Shown in pieces: positions 41,412 through 49,646 of a stretch of DNA of 64,000 nucleotides (position 1 is the first letter of the stretch; every line of letters begins with the position of its first letter). The DNA is from JAHEME01 sp034435035 (lineage in GTDB: Bacteria; Chloroflexota; Anaerolineae; Aggregatilineales; UBA3940): positions 27,425-91,424 of the forward strand of contig DAOTXW010000082.1 in the NCBI GenBank assembly GCA_034435035.1. Reading direction: 5' to 3'. The notes beneath the pieces were generated by a model. The model ran no database searches. It had not been told where the DNA came from and worked only from the letters and a program-made list of their open reading frames with translations. The position numbers were made by a program, and so were the translations under genes.

Positions 41412-41506
41412 CAGCGAGGCAATAATTATTAATCATTGGCCTGCTATGAGGTACGAGCAAGGTCTTTGCAGTGCTCTGCATTGAAAGGTGGCCCACTCTA
41501 CAGGGC

Positions 41507-41537
41507 AGACAGACCCGGCTCAGCACCGGGTCTGTCT
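41507..41537 (-). terminator. 12-bp hairpin terminator after the DUF951 gene
   Basis: AGACAGACCCGG (41507-41518) pairs perfectly with CCGGGTCTGTCT (41526-41537), 7-nt loop, 3 nt past the DUF951 stop. Confidence 0.75.
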
Positions 41538-41540
41538 ATT

Positions 41541-41759
41541 TCATTGGCCGCCGCGTTGCGGTTTGAATGCCACCCCATCGCGCTGGATCAGACGTATCCG
41601 GCGTTCAAGCTTACTGCGGGGCAGCATAACCAATCGGCCACATGCAGTGCAGCGCAGACCGATATCAGCCCCCAGCCGATAGATCTGCCAGGCATTCCCC
41701 CCGCAGGCATGGGGCTTCTTGAGCTCAAGCACATCATTGGTTTGCAGATCAACAGGCAT
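41541..41759 (-). CDS. DUF951 family protein
   Basis: 72 aa from ATG 41759, preceded by AAGAGGG. The family core is evident: NDVLELKKPHACGGNAWQI, then GADIGLRCTACGRLVMLPRSKLERR. It has a Cys in the ACGG motif and a CTAC pair, which suggests a small zinc- or nucleic-acid-binding domain. The family has no proven function. It lies 28 nt downstream of the recombinase gene, in the same direction, and ends at a terminator. The open frame extends upstream of 41759 into the recombinase gene, but that part is not protein-like. Confidence 0.88.
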   Translation of the reverse strand: MPVDLQTNDVLELKKPHACGGNAWQIYRLGADIGLRCTACGRLVMLPRSKLERRIRLIQRDGVAFKPQRGGQ

Positions 41760-41787
41760 GGCCGCCCTCTTCCCGCTCAGCGCCCAC

Positions 41788-42852
41788 TTACAGACGCAGC
41801 GGGGTGTAATCAACCGCATTGTCGTCAAGGTCCAGCGACTCGCCGATATAGTTGCTCGTGGTCTGCGGGCTGGCATGCCCGAGCATCAGCTGAACCTGCT
41901 CGATGCTGGCGCCGCCGCGTCGAGCCAGCAGAGCTGCCGTGCGGCGCAGGTCATGCGGCTTGACGGCGGGCAATCCACTGCGCGCGGTGTAGTAGTTGAG
42001 CATCTTGTAGATAGCATGAGGGCTAATCCCCCGCCGGTGGGTCAGCACATGCCCATCTTTGGTGATGGGGACAAAAATCCGCTCTTCCGGGTTGGTGACA
42101 TCCAGGCCAGACGCTTCCCCCCAGCGATAGAGGGCACGCCAGAGCCAGGCAGGAAGCTTGAGTGTCCGGATGCGCCCATGTTTGCCTTTGAGATTAGCAA
42201 TCACATGATGGCCATCCATGTCTATCAGGTGGCCCCAGGTCAGGCTGCAGATCTCTGAACGGCGCAACCCCAGCGTCAACAGCAGGCCCAGGATGGCTGT
42301 GTCCCGGGCGCCTTTGGCTGTCTCTGTGCCGGGAGCCTCCAACAGGCGTTTTGCCTGCTGCGCGGTCAGGCGCCGCCCATGCACCTCCCCGCGCACCACA
42401 GGTGCTTTGACCAGCTCGAGCTGCGGCAGGCCGGTAGCCAGAGAAGGCTCCAGCGCAGCGGCGGTCCGCAGCATCCCCTTGATGGTATTCAGATGCGCCT
42501 GGACCGATCGAGGCGAGAGTCCGCGGCTGTCACGCAGGTACCCAACGTACTGCTTGAGATGTGCGACAAAGGGGGCGGGATCCTGCCTGCGCTGCCAGCT
42601 CAGGAATGCCTGCAGGCGGCTGGCATAAGCCCTCTGGGTATTCAACGCCATGCCGGCGATAAATGTTGCCACTGCTTGCTGAAAAAGCCGGTTTGGCGAG
42701 CCTGTATCTTCGACAGCGATCAGGGCGCCGCTTGTGCCGCGGCTAGCCTCGACCCATTCACCGTCAACCACCTCGGAATCGGGGCTGGGATGGGCATCGT
42801 TGGGATCAAGGACATCAGAGTGCTGGGATGCAGGATTCACCGGGCGCTCCAT
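41788..42852 (-). CDS. Tyrosine recombinase (XerC/D-type)
   Basis: 354 aa. After a 50-residue acidic, low-complexity N-terminus comes the SAM-like core-binding domain (residues 55-145) and the catalytic domain (155-350) with all key residues: Arg197 (GLRRSE), Lys224 (LKGKHG), His300 and Arg303 (HDLRRT), His326 (GHASPQTT) and nucleophile Tyr335. So an active phage-integrase/Xer-type enzyme is expected. No att site, phage gene or terminal repeat is seen next to it, so it may be the chromosomal dimer-resolution Xer or a domesticated integrase. Its N-terminal extension is atypical. Confidence 0.9.
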   Translation of the reverse strand: MERPVNPASQHSDVLDPNDAHPSPDSEVVDGEWVEASRGTSGALIAVEDTGSPNRLFQQAVATFIAGMALNTQRAYASRLQAFLSWQRRQDPAPFVAHLKQYVGYLRDSRGLSPRSVQAHLNTIKGMLRTAAALEPSLATGLPQLELVKAPVVRGEVHGRRLTAQQAKRLLEAPGTETAKGARDTAILGLLLTLGLRRSEICSLTWGHLIDMDGHHVIANLKGKHGRIRTLKLPAWLWRALYRWGEASGLDVTNPEERIFVPITKDGHVLTHRRGISPHAIYKMLNYYTARSGLPAVKPHDLRRTAALLARRGGASIEQVQLMLGHASPQTTSNYIGESLDLDDNAVDYTPLRL

Positions 42853-42956
42853 CGGATAGGATGGGCAGAGTATAGCACCGCAGCCAGCCGGTCGCTATAT
42901 TCACTAATATCATGATTTACCCGGGAGCTGCTTCGATCCGGAGGGGATATGACTTT

Positions 42957-44138
42957 CTATCCCTCTCCAGATCGTGACTGGATGAAGTGTACGGTTAGCA
43001 CCCCTTCCCTCATACGGGCGGACTCGATCTCGAGCGGCCAGAGGGCACGCGGCAGAGCAATGTTTCGTCGATAGGACCCAATACTCAGCGTCAGCTCATC
43101 TACTGCCCGGTAAAGGTCAACTTTACTCTTGTCCGCCAGCGGCAGGGGAATCCGCAATGCATAGCCCCCACGTTCATCAGGCTCAAGGATCTGTGTGGTG
43201 CCGGTGAACAGGCGCTCAGCAGGATCGCGGTCGCCGAACATCTCCTGCCCAAGCTGCCGCAGCATGGACAGCCCACCCAGCTCGCGTTCGAACAGCGGGA
43301 CAGTCAGCAGGGGCAGCGGATCGAAGCATTCGTGAATGAGGTCAAGGTGCGCCGCCTGCGCCTCCTTCCATGCCTGAAAATGCGGATCCTGAATGTCCTG
43401 CGGCAGCAGTCGGTTGCAGATCACAGCGTCTACCGGGTAGCCGTAGAGATTCAGATAGGTATAGGTCCGCTGCGTTTCCTTGATCACCATCCGCTCAGCG
43501 TTGACAACCAGCCGCATGGATGATGTGGTGTGATCGCTCAGCATCGCCCGAACCTCGTCCAGAGTATCGAACAGACGCTGCACCGCATTCACCGTGTCCA
43601 CATCGGGCGCATTGATGCCAAGCGGCCGGGACAACGGTCCCAGAATGCGCGCAGCAGCACGCCCCAGAGGGATAAGCTTCTGAATCCACCAGCGGGCGGC
43701 ATCCGGCAGTGTCAGCAGGCGCAGCGTCTCGGCTGTCGGGGCTGCATCAATAACCACCACGTCGTAGCGACCACCGGCGGCGAACTCGGCGAGCCAGAGC
43801 AGGCTGGCTCCTTCTTCCAGGCCCGGCAGGATAGCAACTTCTTCTGCAATGACATCCTCGACCCCGTGCCCGGTGAACATGTCAACAGCCATCCTCTGCA
43901 AAGCGCCCCAGTACTTCTGGATCGAATAGTGTACGTCGATCTCTTGGGCGTCCAGCCGATCGGTGACATGTACTGGCTCCGGCCCCAGGTCTGCCTGCAG
44001 CGAATCCCCCAGCGAATGGGCGGTATCCGTGCTGACGACCAGCGTGCGGTGACCCATTTCGGCACAGCGAAGGGCTGTGGCCGCGGCAATACTGGTCTTT
44101 CCCACTCCTCCTTTGCCGGTATAGACGATGATTCTCAT
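42957..44138 (-). CDS. ArsA/Get3-family ATPase
   Basis: 393 aa. The deviant Walker A GKGGVGKTS opens the protein (residues 7-15), followed by STDTAHSLGDSL (switch I), VVIDAAPTAETLRLL (Walker B/switch II with the APT), and the C-terminal half that carries the A-loop-like VICNRLLP. This is the ArsA/Get3 fold, acting in arsenite efflux (ArsA) or tail-anchored protein targeting (Get3). A single copy of the domain and no arsB/arsR neighbours favour a Get3-like chaperone. The start overlaps the upstream GT-C gene (TGATG). Confidence 0.9.
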   Translation of the reverse strand: MRIIVYTGKGGVGKTSIAAATALRCAEMGHRTLVVSTDTAHSLGDSLQADLGPEPVHVTDRLDAQEIDVHYSIQKYWGALQRMAVDMFTGHGVEDVIAEEVAILPGLEEGASLLWLAEFAAGGRYDVVVIDAAPTAETLRLLTLPDAARWWIQKLIPLGRAAARILGPLSRPLGINAPDVDTVNAVQRLFDTLDEVRAMLSDHTTSSMRLVVNAERMVIKETQRTYTYLNLYGYPVDAVICNRLLPQDIQDPHFQAWKEAQAAHLDLIHECFDPLPLLTVPLFERELGGLSMLRQLGQEMFGDRDPAERLFTGTTQILEPDERGGYALRIPLPLADKSKVDLYRAVDELTLSIGSYRRNIALPRALWPLEIESARMREGVLTVHFIQSRSGEG

Positions 44139-46450
44139 CAGGGCGCCACCTCTATCGTACCAACCCAGATGCGATCGTCTTCAATCCGCTGGCCTCTCAC
44201 AGCTTCCACGGAAAGACGCTGCAGCGTCTCATTATCGTACATTCCCAGCCATACCTCATAGGTGCCGGGAGGCACATCTGCCAGACTGACAGCTAACACA
44301 TCGGGCACAGCTGCACCGGCTGTCCAGAATCGTGTCGGGAATCGACCATTACGGGGAAGCGAATCCGATTGGGCGATCACAGCCCCGCTGCTATCCACTA
44401 CGTGCACAAAGGTCTTGTAGTCGCGCGTAATATCGATCACGGGCTGCCAGGTCAGGGTCACAGTCAACCGATCGCCACCAGCGGTCACTTCCGGCAGACT
44501 CAGTTCGGCAATGCCGACCTGGCCGTCCAGCAGGTAATCCGGCGCCCCAGCCTCAGGCCAGCGCACAGGCAGCACCCCGATCTCGCCCAGAGTAATTACC
44601 TCCTGGACACTCCCATCCGGCAACATGGCGGGGACCTTCTGCAGCGTATCCTCTCTAAAATAGCTGAGCAGGACGCGGTAGGTGGCGGGGGTCGGGGCGC
44701 TCTCACTCAGCGGCACACGCACTCGATCGCAGAACGCCTCGCCCGGCTGCCAGTAAAGAGTGGCATACATACCCAGCCCCGGATGTGTGTTGCGTTCGCC
44801 GATCTTGCCATCTGCCGGATCGACAACATGGATAGCATAGGGCAGCGCCTCTTCCAGAGGTCCTCCGCTCTGCCAGCACAGGGTGACGAATAGCATATCG
44901 CCCGGTTGTGTCCGCAGCGGATCGATGTCAAACCCCACCAGCCGGATGCGGCCATCCAGCCAGCGCACGTCTGCCGGGCTGGTGTATTGAGATGCCAGTT
45001 CGGCTGCATCGCTAACTCGCTGAGGGAGATCATAGGCAGGACGCAGCACGCCAAACAGCCCGTAGAGGCTCAGCGGCAGCAAGATCGCTGCCGGTGCGAG
45101 CGCCGACAGAGAGCGCTGCATCGACGGTCGCGCCAGTTTCCTGGCTGAGCGGAGGGCCGACCACAGACCAAGGACCCCCAGGTGCGATACCACCGACATC
45201 GCCGCGAAGCCCGCATACACATAACGCACCTGCCCGCCATGCTCGTTCACCATGAAAAGGGCGCCGATCTGTAAGAAGTAAAATAGGGTGACCAGCAGCA
45301 CAAAGGCCGCGGCCCGGGGCTGGTATACCCCCCGGCCCCGCTGCGACGATACCAGCAGGTAGAGCAGACCGATGATCAGCAGTATGGAGAGGCCCACCAA
45401 TCCGAGGTTAACCCAGTCTGGCATTCCAACAACGCCATAATGCGCCCAGTAGCGTCGGAAAGTCTCCCATGCAACCCGACCCGCCTCTTCCCAGGTTGGC
45501 GGGGCTGCGCGCAGAGGCAAAAACTCGGGCCGATCAGGGCGGGTTGCCTGTGCTCCCAAGCTGATCCCGATCAGGTCGCCATACAGTAAGCTGTTGCGCA
45601 CAAACCACCAGCCTGCCAGCACCAGCGCAATCCCCCCGGAGAGTGTCATCTGGCCAAGACGTTGCTTCCACGTCTGGCGCAGCCCCGGTGCCAGCGCAAA
45701 GGCTATCGGCACCGCGGCTGCGGTGGCCGGCCAGGTGAACTTGGTCAGCGCGGTAAGCCCCAGCAACACGCCCAGGAAAGCTGCGCGGCGCCAGGTGACC
45801 CCCCCTGTGATCAGGAGCGCGCAGACTGCAAGGACGGCGGTTCCACCGAGCAGCAGCAGCGGATCATTGCTGACGGTGGAATTCAGGGACAACACGCTCG
45901 GGCGGAAGGCCAGCCAGGCGGTTGCCCCCAGCGCTGCCCATTCGTCCTGGAAGACTGCCCATGCCAGCCAGAACATTGGCACCAGCGTTGCCGCGCTGAT
46001 GGCGATCGAGTAGAAGCGTAAGATGTAGAGAGAACGCCAGTCTCCCTGCCAGGGGAATCGCAGGTTGGCGGGATCATGCAGAGTCCCATTCGCATTATCA
46101 GGGATGGAGGTGAGGATGAACGCAAACCCGAAGTGGTTGATCGGCTCCCATGTCATGGGGGGATTGCTGAAAGGGATGCCGGCTGTCAGCAGTGCGGCTG
46201 GCACGTAGTAAAGGGGAGGTTGATGGAACTCGGCCGGAAATGCCTGAATGTAGGGATCCCGCTGATCTGGCAGATGGCCCGTGCGTCTTAGGTAGCGTAC
46301 ATAATCCCAGTGAATGAACTCATCGAGTTTTTCCAGAGGAGGCACAAACAACGCAAATCCCGATGCCAGCAGCAGATGCGCCAGCACCACGATCGCCAGC
46401 CAGCGCCAGACCTTCGGAGAAGGGTTACGGAAGGATGCGGTATCTTGCAC
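44138..46450 (-). CDS. GT-C-like membrane glycosyltransferase (DUF2142/GT39-like)
   Basis: 770 aa from GTG 46450. The first helix is followed by FVPPLEKLDEFIHWDYVRYL, an acidic loop like the catalytic loop of GT39/DUF2142-type polyprenyl-sugar-dependent transferases, and HQPPLYYVPAALL. About ten membrane helices to residue 470; the last 300 residues are soluble, extracytoplasmic and beta-rich. It may glycosylate wall polymers or proteins. The acceptor cannot be read. The last bases overlap the ArsA/Get3 gene start. Confidence 0.82.
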   Translation of the reverse strand: MQDTASFRNPSPKVWRWLAIVVLAHLLLASGFALFVPPLEKLDEFIHWDYVRYLRRTGHLPDQRDPYIQAFPAEFHQPPLYYVPAALLTAGIPFSNPPMTWEPINHFGFAFILTSIPDNANGTLHDPANLRFPWQGDWRSLYILRFYSIAISAATLVPMFWLAWAVFQDEWAALGATAWLAFRPSVLSLNSTVSNDPLLLLGGTAVLAVCALLITGGVTWRRAAFLGVLLGLTALTKFTWPATAAAVPIAFALAPGLRQTWKQRLGQMTLSGGIALVLAGWWFVRNSLLYGDLIGISLGAQATRPDRPEFLPLRAAPPTWEEAGRVAWETFRRYWAHYGVVGMPDWVNLGLVGLSILLIIGLLYLLVSSQRGRGVYQPRAAAFVLLVTLFYFLQIGALFMVNEHGGQVRYVYAGFAAMSVVSHLGVLGLWSALRSARKLARPSMQRSLSALAPAAILLPLSLYGLFGVLRPAYDLPQRVSDAAELASQYTSPADVRWLDGRIRLVGFDIDPLRTQPGDMLFVTLCWQSGGPLEEALPYAIHVVDPADGKIGERNTHPGLGMYATLYWQPGEAFCDRVRVPLSESAPTPATYRVLLSYFREDTLQKVPAMLPDGSVQEVITLGEIGVLPVRWPEAGAPDYLLDGQVGIAELSLPEVTAGGDRLTVTLTWQPVIDITRDYKTFVHVVDSSGAVIAQSDSLPRNGRFPTRFWTAGAAVPDVLAVSLADVPPGTYEVWLGMYDNETLQRLSVEAVRGQRIEDDRIWVGTIEVAP

Positions 46451-46503
46451 GCTGATTATTGTACCGCACCAGAAGCGAGCCTATGACGATGCGTCTGGCA
46501 ATT

Positions 46504-48270
46504 CTACGGCTGGCAGGAGGCAGGCAGTGCATCCGGCGGGAGAATGCGCCATTCGTGGAGGTTTCGGAAGCGATCCGCCGGATCGGTCAGGATCTGCAGC
46601 TGGACGCCGTCGATCTGGCAACTCACGGCATAATGATAGACGGGATTATACAGCAGAATCGCTGCCGCCCGCTCGATGAACCACTGCTGGAAGCTCCGGT
46701 ATAGTTCGGCGCGCCGGACGCCATTCGGATCGCGACGGGCCAGCTCAAGGGCTTCATCGATATCCCGATCCGAGAATCCGCCATAATTCTGGCCATTCGC
46801 CGCCTGTGATGAATGCCAGAAGGGATAAGGATCCGGATCGGCAAGCCTACCCTGACTGAATTCTAGCAGGGCGGCATCAAAACGTCTGGGGCCTTCCTCG
46901 CTGGTCGCTTCCAGGCGTGTTAGCAGCTGTTCAGGAGGAAGGACCTCCACCATAACCTGCACCCCGATCTGGCCCCACTGATCGCGCAGCGATTCACCCA
47001 GTGCCCGCGCAGTCGGCACGTCGCTGACCAGCAGGGTGAATGCCAGCTGAACGCCTTCCCGTGCACGGGTGGACCCCTCCAGCGTCCAGCCGGCCGCGTC
47101 CAGCAGTTGGGCAGCGCGTGCAGTATCCTGTGAAACAGCAGGCAGGAGTGGGTTATATGCCCAAGTGCCGGGCAGGATCGTTGAATTGGCCAGAATCGCC
47201 TGTGTGTCCAGAGTCTCGCTCACCATGCGGGGACGGTCCAGCGCCAGCAGCAGGGCCTGCCGCACATCCTCATCCTGAAAGAATGGCCTGGCCGGATTCT
47301 GCTGGTTGAAGACTACTGCGGCGTAAACAGGCAGGCGAGCTGAAAAGATGTTCAACCCCGGGCTGGCGAGCGCCGCCGCTATCTGATCGACGCTCAGCCC
47401 ACCGTATGCCTGTGCATCCGAACCCAGGGCACGGAAGGCATCTCCGGCGTTTTCATAGTAATGGAAGCGCACCGTCTCGATCGGGACCCGGCGGGCTGCA
47501 TCGTAGAAGTGCTCGTCCGGGTGCAGGGTCACCACGGTGGCCGGGCCGCCTGTCTCCATGGATTCCCACCACAGGCGGCCCGTTCCTATTGGCTGCAGGT
47601 TGATCGCATCAGCCGGGAGGTCAGCGGCCCTGACCCCCGCCAGCAGGTGGGCGGGCAGTATCCCAATCCCCGCATATTCCGGAAAACTGGCCAGAGGCTG
47701 CGTCAGGACAAACTCAACGGTGAGATCGTCGGTGGCGTAGGTTTCAACCGTTTGCCAGAACTTACCGAGATCCTCGGGGCCCGGGAAGCCGGGATCTCGC
47801 AGCACGCTCATGGTGAAAGCTACATCATTGGCAGTGAAGGGCTGCCCATCGTGCCATGTGACGCCGGAGCGCAGGTGAAACTTGTAGGTAAGTCCATCCG
47901 TGCTGACTTCCCAGGCCTCAGCCAGATCCGGCACAGGCTGCCCGAACTCATCAAGCCGTGTCAGGCCGCTGTAGACAAGGCTGGCCAAGTCGCGATCCGC
48001 CTGGGAAACAGCCAGCAGCGGATTGATCAGGCGCGGTTCCCCGACGGCGGCTTCTGTAAAGACCGAGCCCTGGATGGTGCTAATTTCTCGGAGAGAATTT
48101 GCTTGCCCGGTTGTTCTTCGCCGAGCAAGCATGAAAACAACGGTGGCGGCGATCAGGATCAGACCGACGATAAGGATCACAATCTGCCAGCGATTCCCGG
48201 CGCGTTTGCGCGGGGCCCTTGCAGGCTGGACCCCGCTGTCAGATCGATCCAGAGATACGTTGTCGCTCAT
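46504..48270 (-). CDS. Membrane-anchored family 5 ABC substrate-binding protein
   Basis: 588 aa. A charged N-terminus (PRKRAGNR) precedes one hydrophobic helix (residues 28-48), so it is a membrane-tethered binding protein rather than a lipoprotein. The SBP_bac_5 core starts near residue 65 (GSVFTEAAVGEPRLINPLLAVSQ), with YKFHLRSGVTWHDGQPFTANDVAF typical of DppA/OppA-type peptide binders. No permease or ATPase gene is adjacent. It could serve a remote permease or act as a receptor. Start ATG 48270 has a poor RBS. Confidence 0.85.
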   Translation of the reverse strand: MSDNVSLDRSDSGVQPARAPRKRAGNRWQIVILIVGLILIAATVVFMLARRRTTGQANSLREISTIQGSVFTEAAVGEPRLINPLLAVSQADRDLASLVYSGLTRLDEFGQPVPDLAEAWEVSTDGLTYKFHLRSGVTWHDGQPFTANDVAFTMSVLRDPGFPGPEDLGKFWQTVETYATDDLTVEFVLTQPLASFPEYAGIGILPAHLLAGVRAADLPADAINLQPIGTGRLWWESMETGGPATVVTLHPDEHFYDAARRVPIETVRFHYYENAGDAFRALGSDAQAYGGLSVDQIAAALASPGLNIFSARLPVYAAVVFNQQNPARPFFQDEDVRQALLLALDRPRMVSETLDTQAILANSTILPGTWAYNPLLPAVSQDTARAAQLLDAAGWTLEGSTRAREGVQLAFTLLVSDVPTARALGESLRDQWGQIGVQVMVEVLPPEQLLTRLEATSEEGPRRFDAALLEFSQGRLADPDPYPFWHSSQAANGQNYGGFSDRDIDEALELARRDPNGVRRAELYRSFQQWFIERAAAILLYNPVYHYAVSCQIDGVQLQILTDPADRFRNLHEWRILPPDALPASCQP

Positions 48271-48328
48271 AGAGGCTGCGAGGCAGAACCTGCCAGATGC
48301 GAGGGCAACGGACTCGCACGCAGTGCGC

Positions 48329-48556
48329 TTAGCCCAACAGGAAGACGTTGATGATCACCAACAGGAAGAAGAGCACCGACAGGCCGACGGTGATCTGAAA
48401 GAGTGTTTTTTCCAGCCCGCGGCGAGTTTTGTACTGTCCGCCTATCGCATCGCCACCAAATAACCCGCCCAGGCCGCCGCCGCGGCTCTGGAGCAGAATC
48501 GCAGCTATCACCGCCACGGACAGAACAATCAGCGCAATATTGAAAAAAGTATCCAC
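48329..48556 (-). CDS. secG: SecG preprotein translocase subunit
   Basis: 75 aa with two membrane helices (residues 4-22 and 53-73) joined by a Gly-rich cytosolic loop (SRGGGLGGLFGGDAIGGQYKTRRGLEKTLFQIT), the standard SecG shape. It associates with SecYE and aids SecA-driven export. Located between the SBP gene and the alpha/beta hydrolase, all on the minus strand, but with its own likely promoter in the 217-bp gap upstream. Confidence 0.93.
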   Translation of the reverse strand: MDTFFNIALIVLSVAVIAAILLQSRGGGLGGLFGGDAIGGQYKTRRGLEKTLFQITVGLSVLFFLLVIINVFLLG

Positions 48557-48681
48557 CAGCAGCTCCTCGCCCCGTACGCAGTATTTCGAGTGGGCCGCGA
48601 TTATATCCCGGCCTGCTGGCTGTCACAACAGCCCGGGAGCATACGACAGATCGCTCCTTGACTGACGATCTACTCATCCCT

Positions 48682-48777
48682 TCAAGGGGGGCTACAGGCA
48701 TCAAGAACGAGCTGGTCAGCAGCGCCAGCACACAAGATGCCTGATGCAGCCAGCAGGATGCGCGCCAGCTTCCTCAT
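48682..48777 (-). CDS. Possible 31-aa signal-like small protein
   Basis: ATG at 48777 overlaps the TGA of the alpha/beta hydrolase gene (ATGA), with GGAGGG just upstream inside the hydrolase gene, giving a 31-codon frame MRKLARILLAASGILCAGAA... that looks like a signal or membrane peptide with two Cys and ends at TGA 48682-48684. The translational coupling favours a real small protein, but it is too short for certainty. Confidence 0.3.
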   Translation of the reverse strand: MRKLARILLAASGILCAGAADQLVLDACSPP

Positions 48778-49529
48778 TGACCCTCCTCGCCCAGCCCGGC
48801 CAGCAGCGCAACTGTCACCTCAACGGCCTGAGACTGCTGCACAGCCCGCGAGATCTCGGCGGCATTATCACCGGGCTGGGGGCCATACCAGCCAAACTGA
48901 GCATGGTTGCCTCCCTCAACTGGCACCCAGATGGTATCATCGGGCAGCAGCAACCGGGATTGCTGGATGCGGCCGCTCAGCGCCGCGTTATCCCGCGAGC
49001 CAAATATGGAAACCACCTGCAGCGGCAGATCGGAGAGATCATCGCCAGAGGGCGGATATGACGCCCACAGCACCAACCCCTCGACGCGTCCGGCATGCTC
49101 CAGCGCATACCGTGCAGCCATTGCCCCGCCCAGGGAGTGTCCGCCGACCGCCCAGTGTTCCACAGCAGGGAACTGGTCAATGATCGTGCTGGCCCGGTCG
49201 GGGGCGAACACTGCCAGATTGAATGGCATACGTGGCAGGACGACCAGATAGCCATGGGCAGCTATCTCACGGGCAGCCGGCGCATAAGATCGGGCGTCCA
49301 CTCTACCTCCAGGGTAGAAGATGAGGCCCGTATCCGGATTAATCCCCTTGGGCCGGAAGATCATCACCCGTCCGGAGACAACCTCCACCGTGGCGTCTGA
49401 CTGCAGGGCTGCCAGCGCCTCAGGCATCGGCCCCAGCGGCGTACTGGCCCACAATACAAAGGCTCCTATCAGCGCTGTGACGATTCCCACCGGGGCCCAT
49501 CGTATCCACAATCGGCGTTTCCCGATCAT
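48774..49529 (-). CDS. Membrane-anchored alpha/beta hydrolase (fold-5 type)
   Basis: 251 aa with an N-terminal anchor (residues 9-30). The nucleophile elbow GGHSLGGAMAARYA is near residue 130 (Ser nucleophile), followed by DDLSDLPLQVVSIFGSRD for the Asp region and GGNHAQFGWYG for the catalytic His. Predicted secreted or membrane-bound lipase/esterase or dienelactone hydrolase-like enzyme. It is divergent from the MFS gene at 49647. Confidence 0.85.
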   Translation of the reverse strand: MIGKRRLWIRWAPVGIVTALIGAFVLWASTPLGPMPEALAALQSDATVEVVSGRVMIFRPKGINPDTGLIFYPGGRVDARSYAPAAREIAAHGYLVVLPRMPFNLAVFAPDRASTIIDQFPAVEHWAVGGHSLGGAMAARYALEHAGRVEGLVLWASYPPSGDDLSDLPLQVVSIFGSRDNAALSGRIQQSRLLLPDDTIWVPVEGGNHAQFGWYGPQPGDNAAEISRAVQQSQAVEVTVALLAGLGEEGQ

Positions 49530-49646
49530 TTCTAATCCCTATAAATGACATACGGACAGCTGGCATTCATCGGCTGCAATCCTCTTGTCAGGAATTCTAC
49601 ACGATGTTACAGTGATTTTCTTCGCGTCTATTCTGCACAGTTCGCT

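Noticed and set aside
41788..42852. Prophage or integrative element
   Set aside because: Only the recombinase is present; no phage genes, tRNA target or flanking direct repeats were found.
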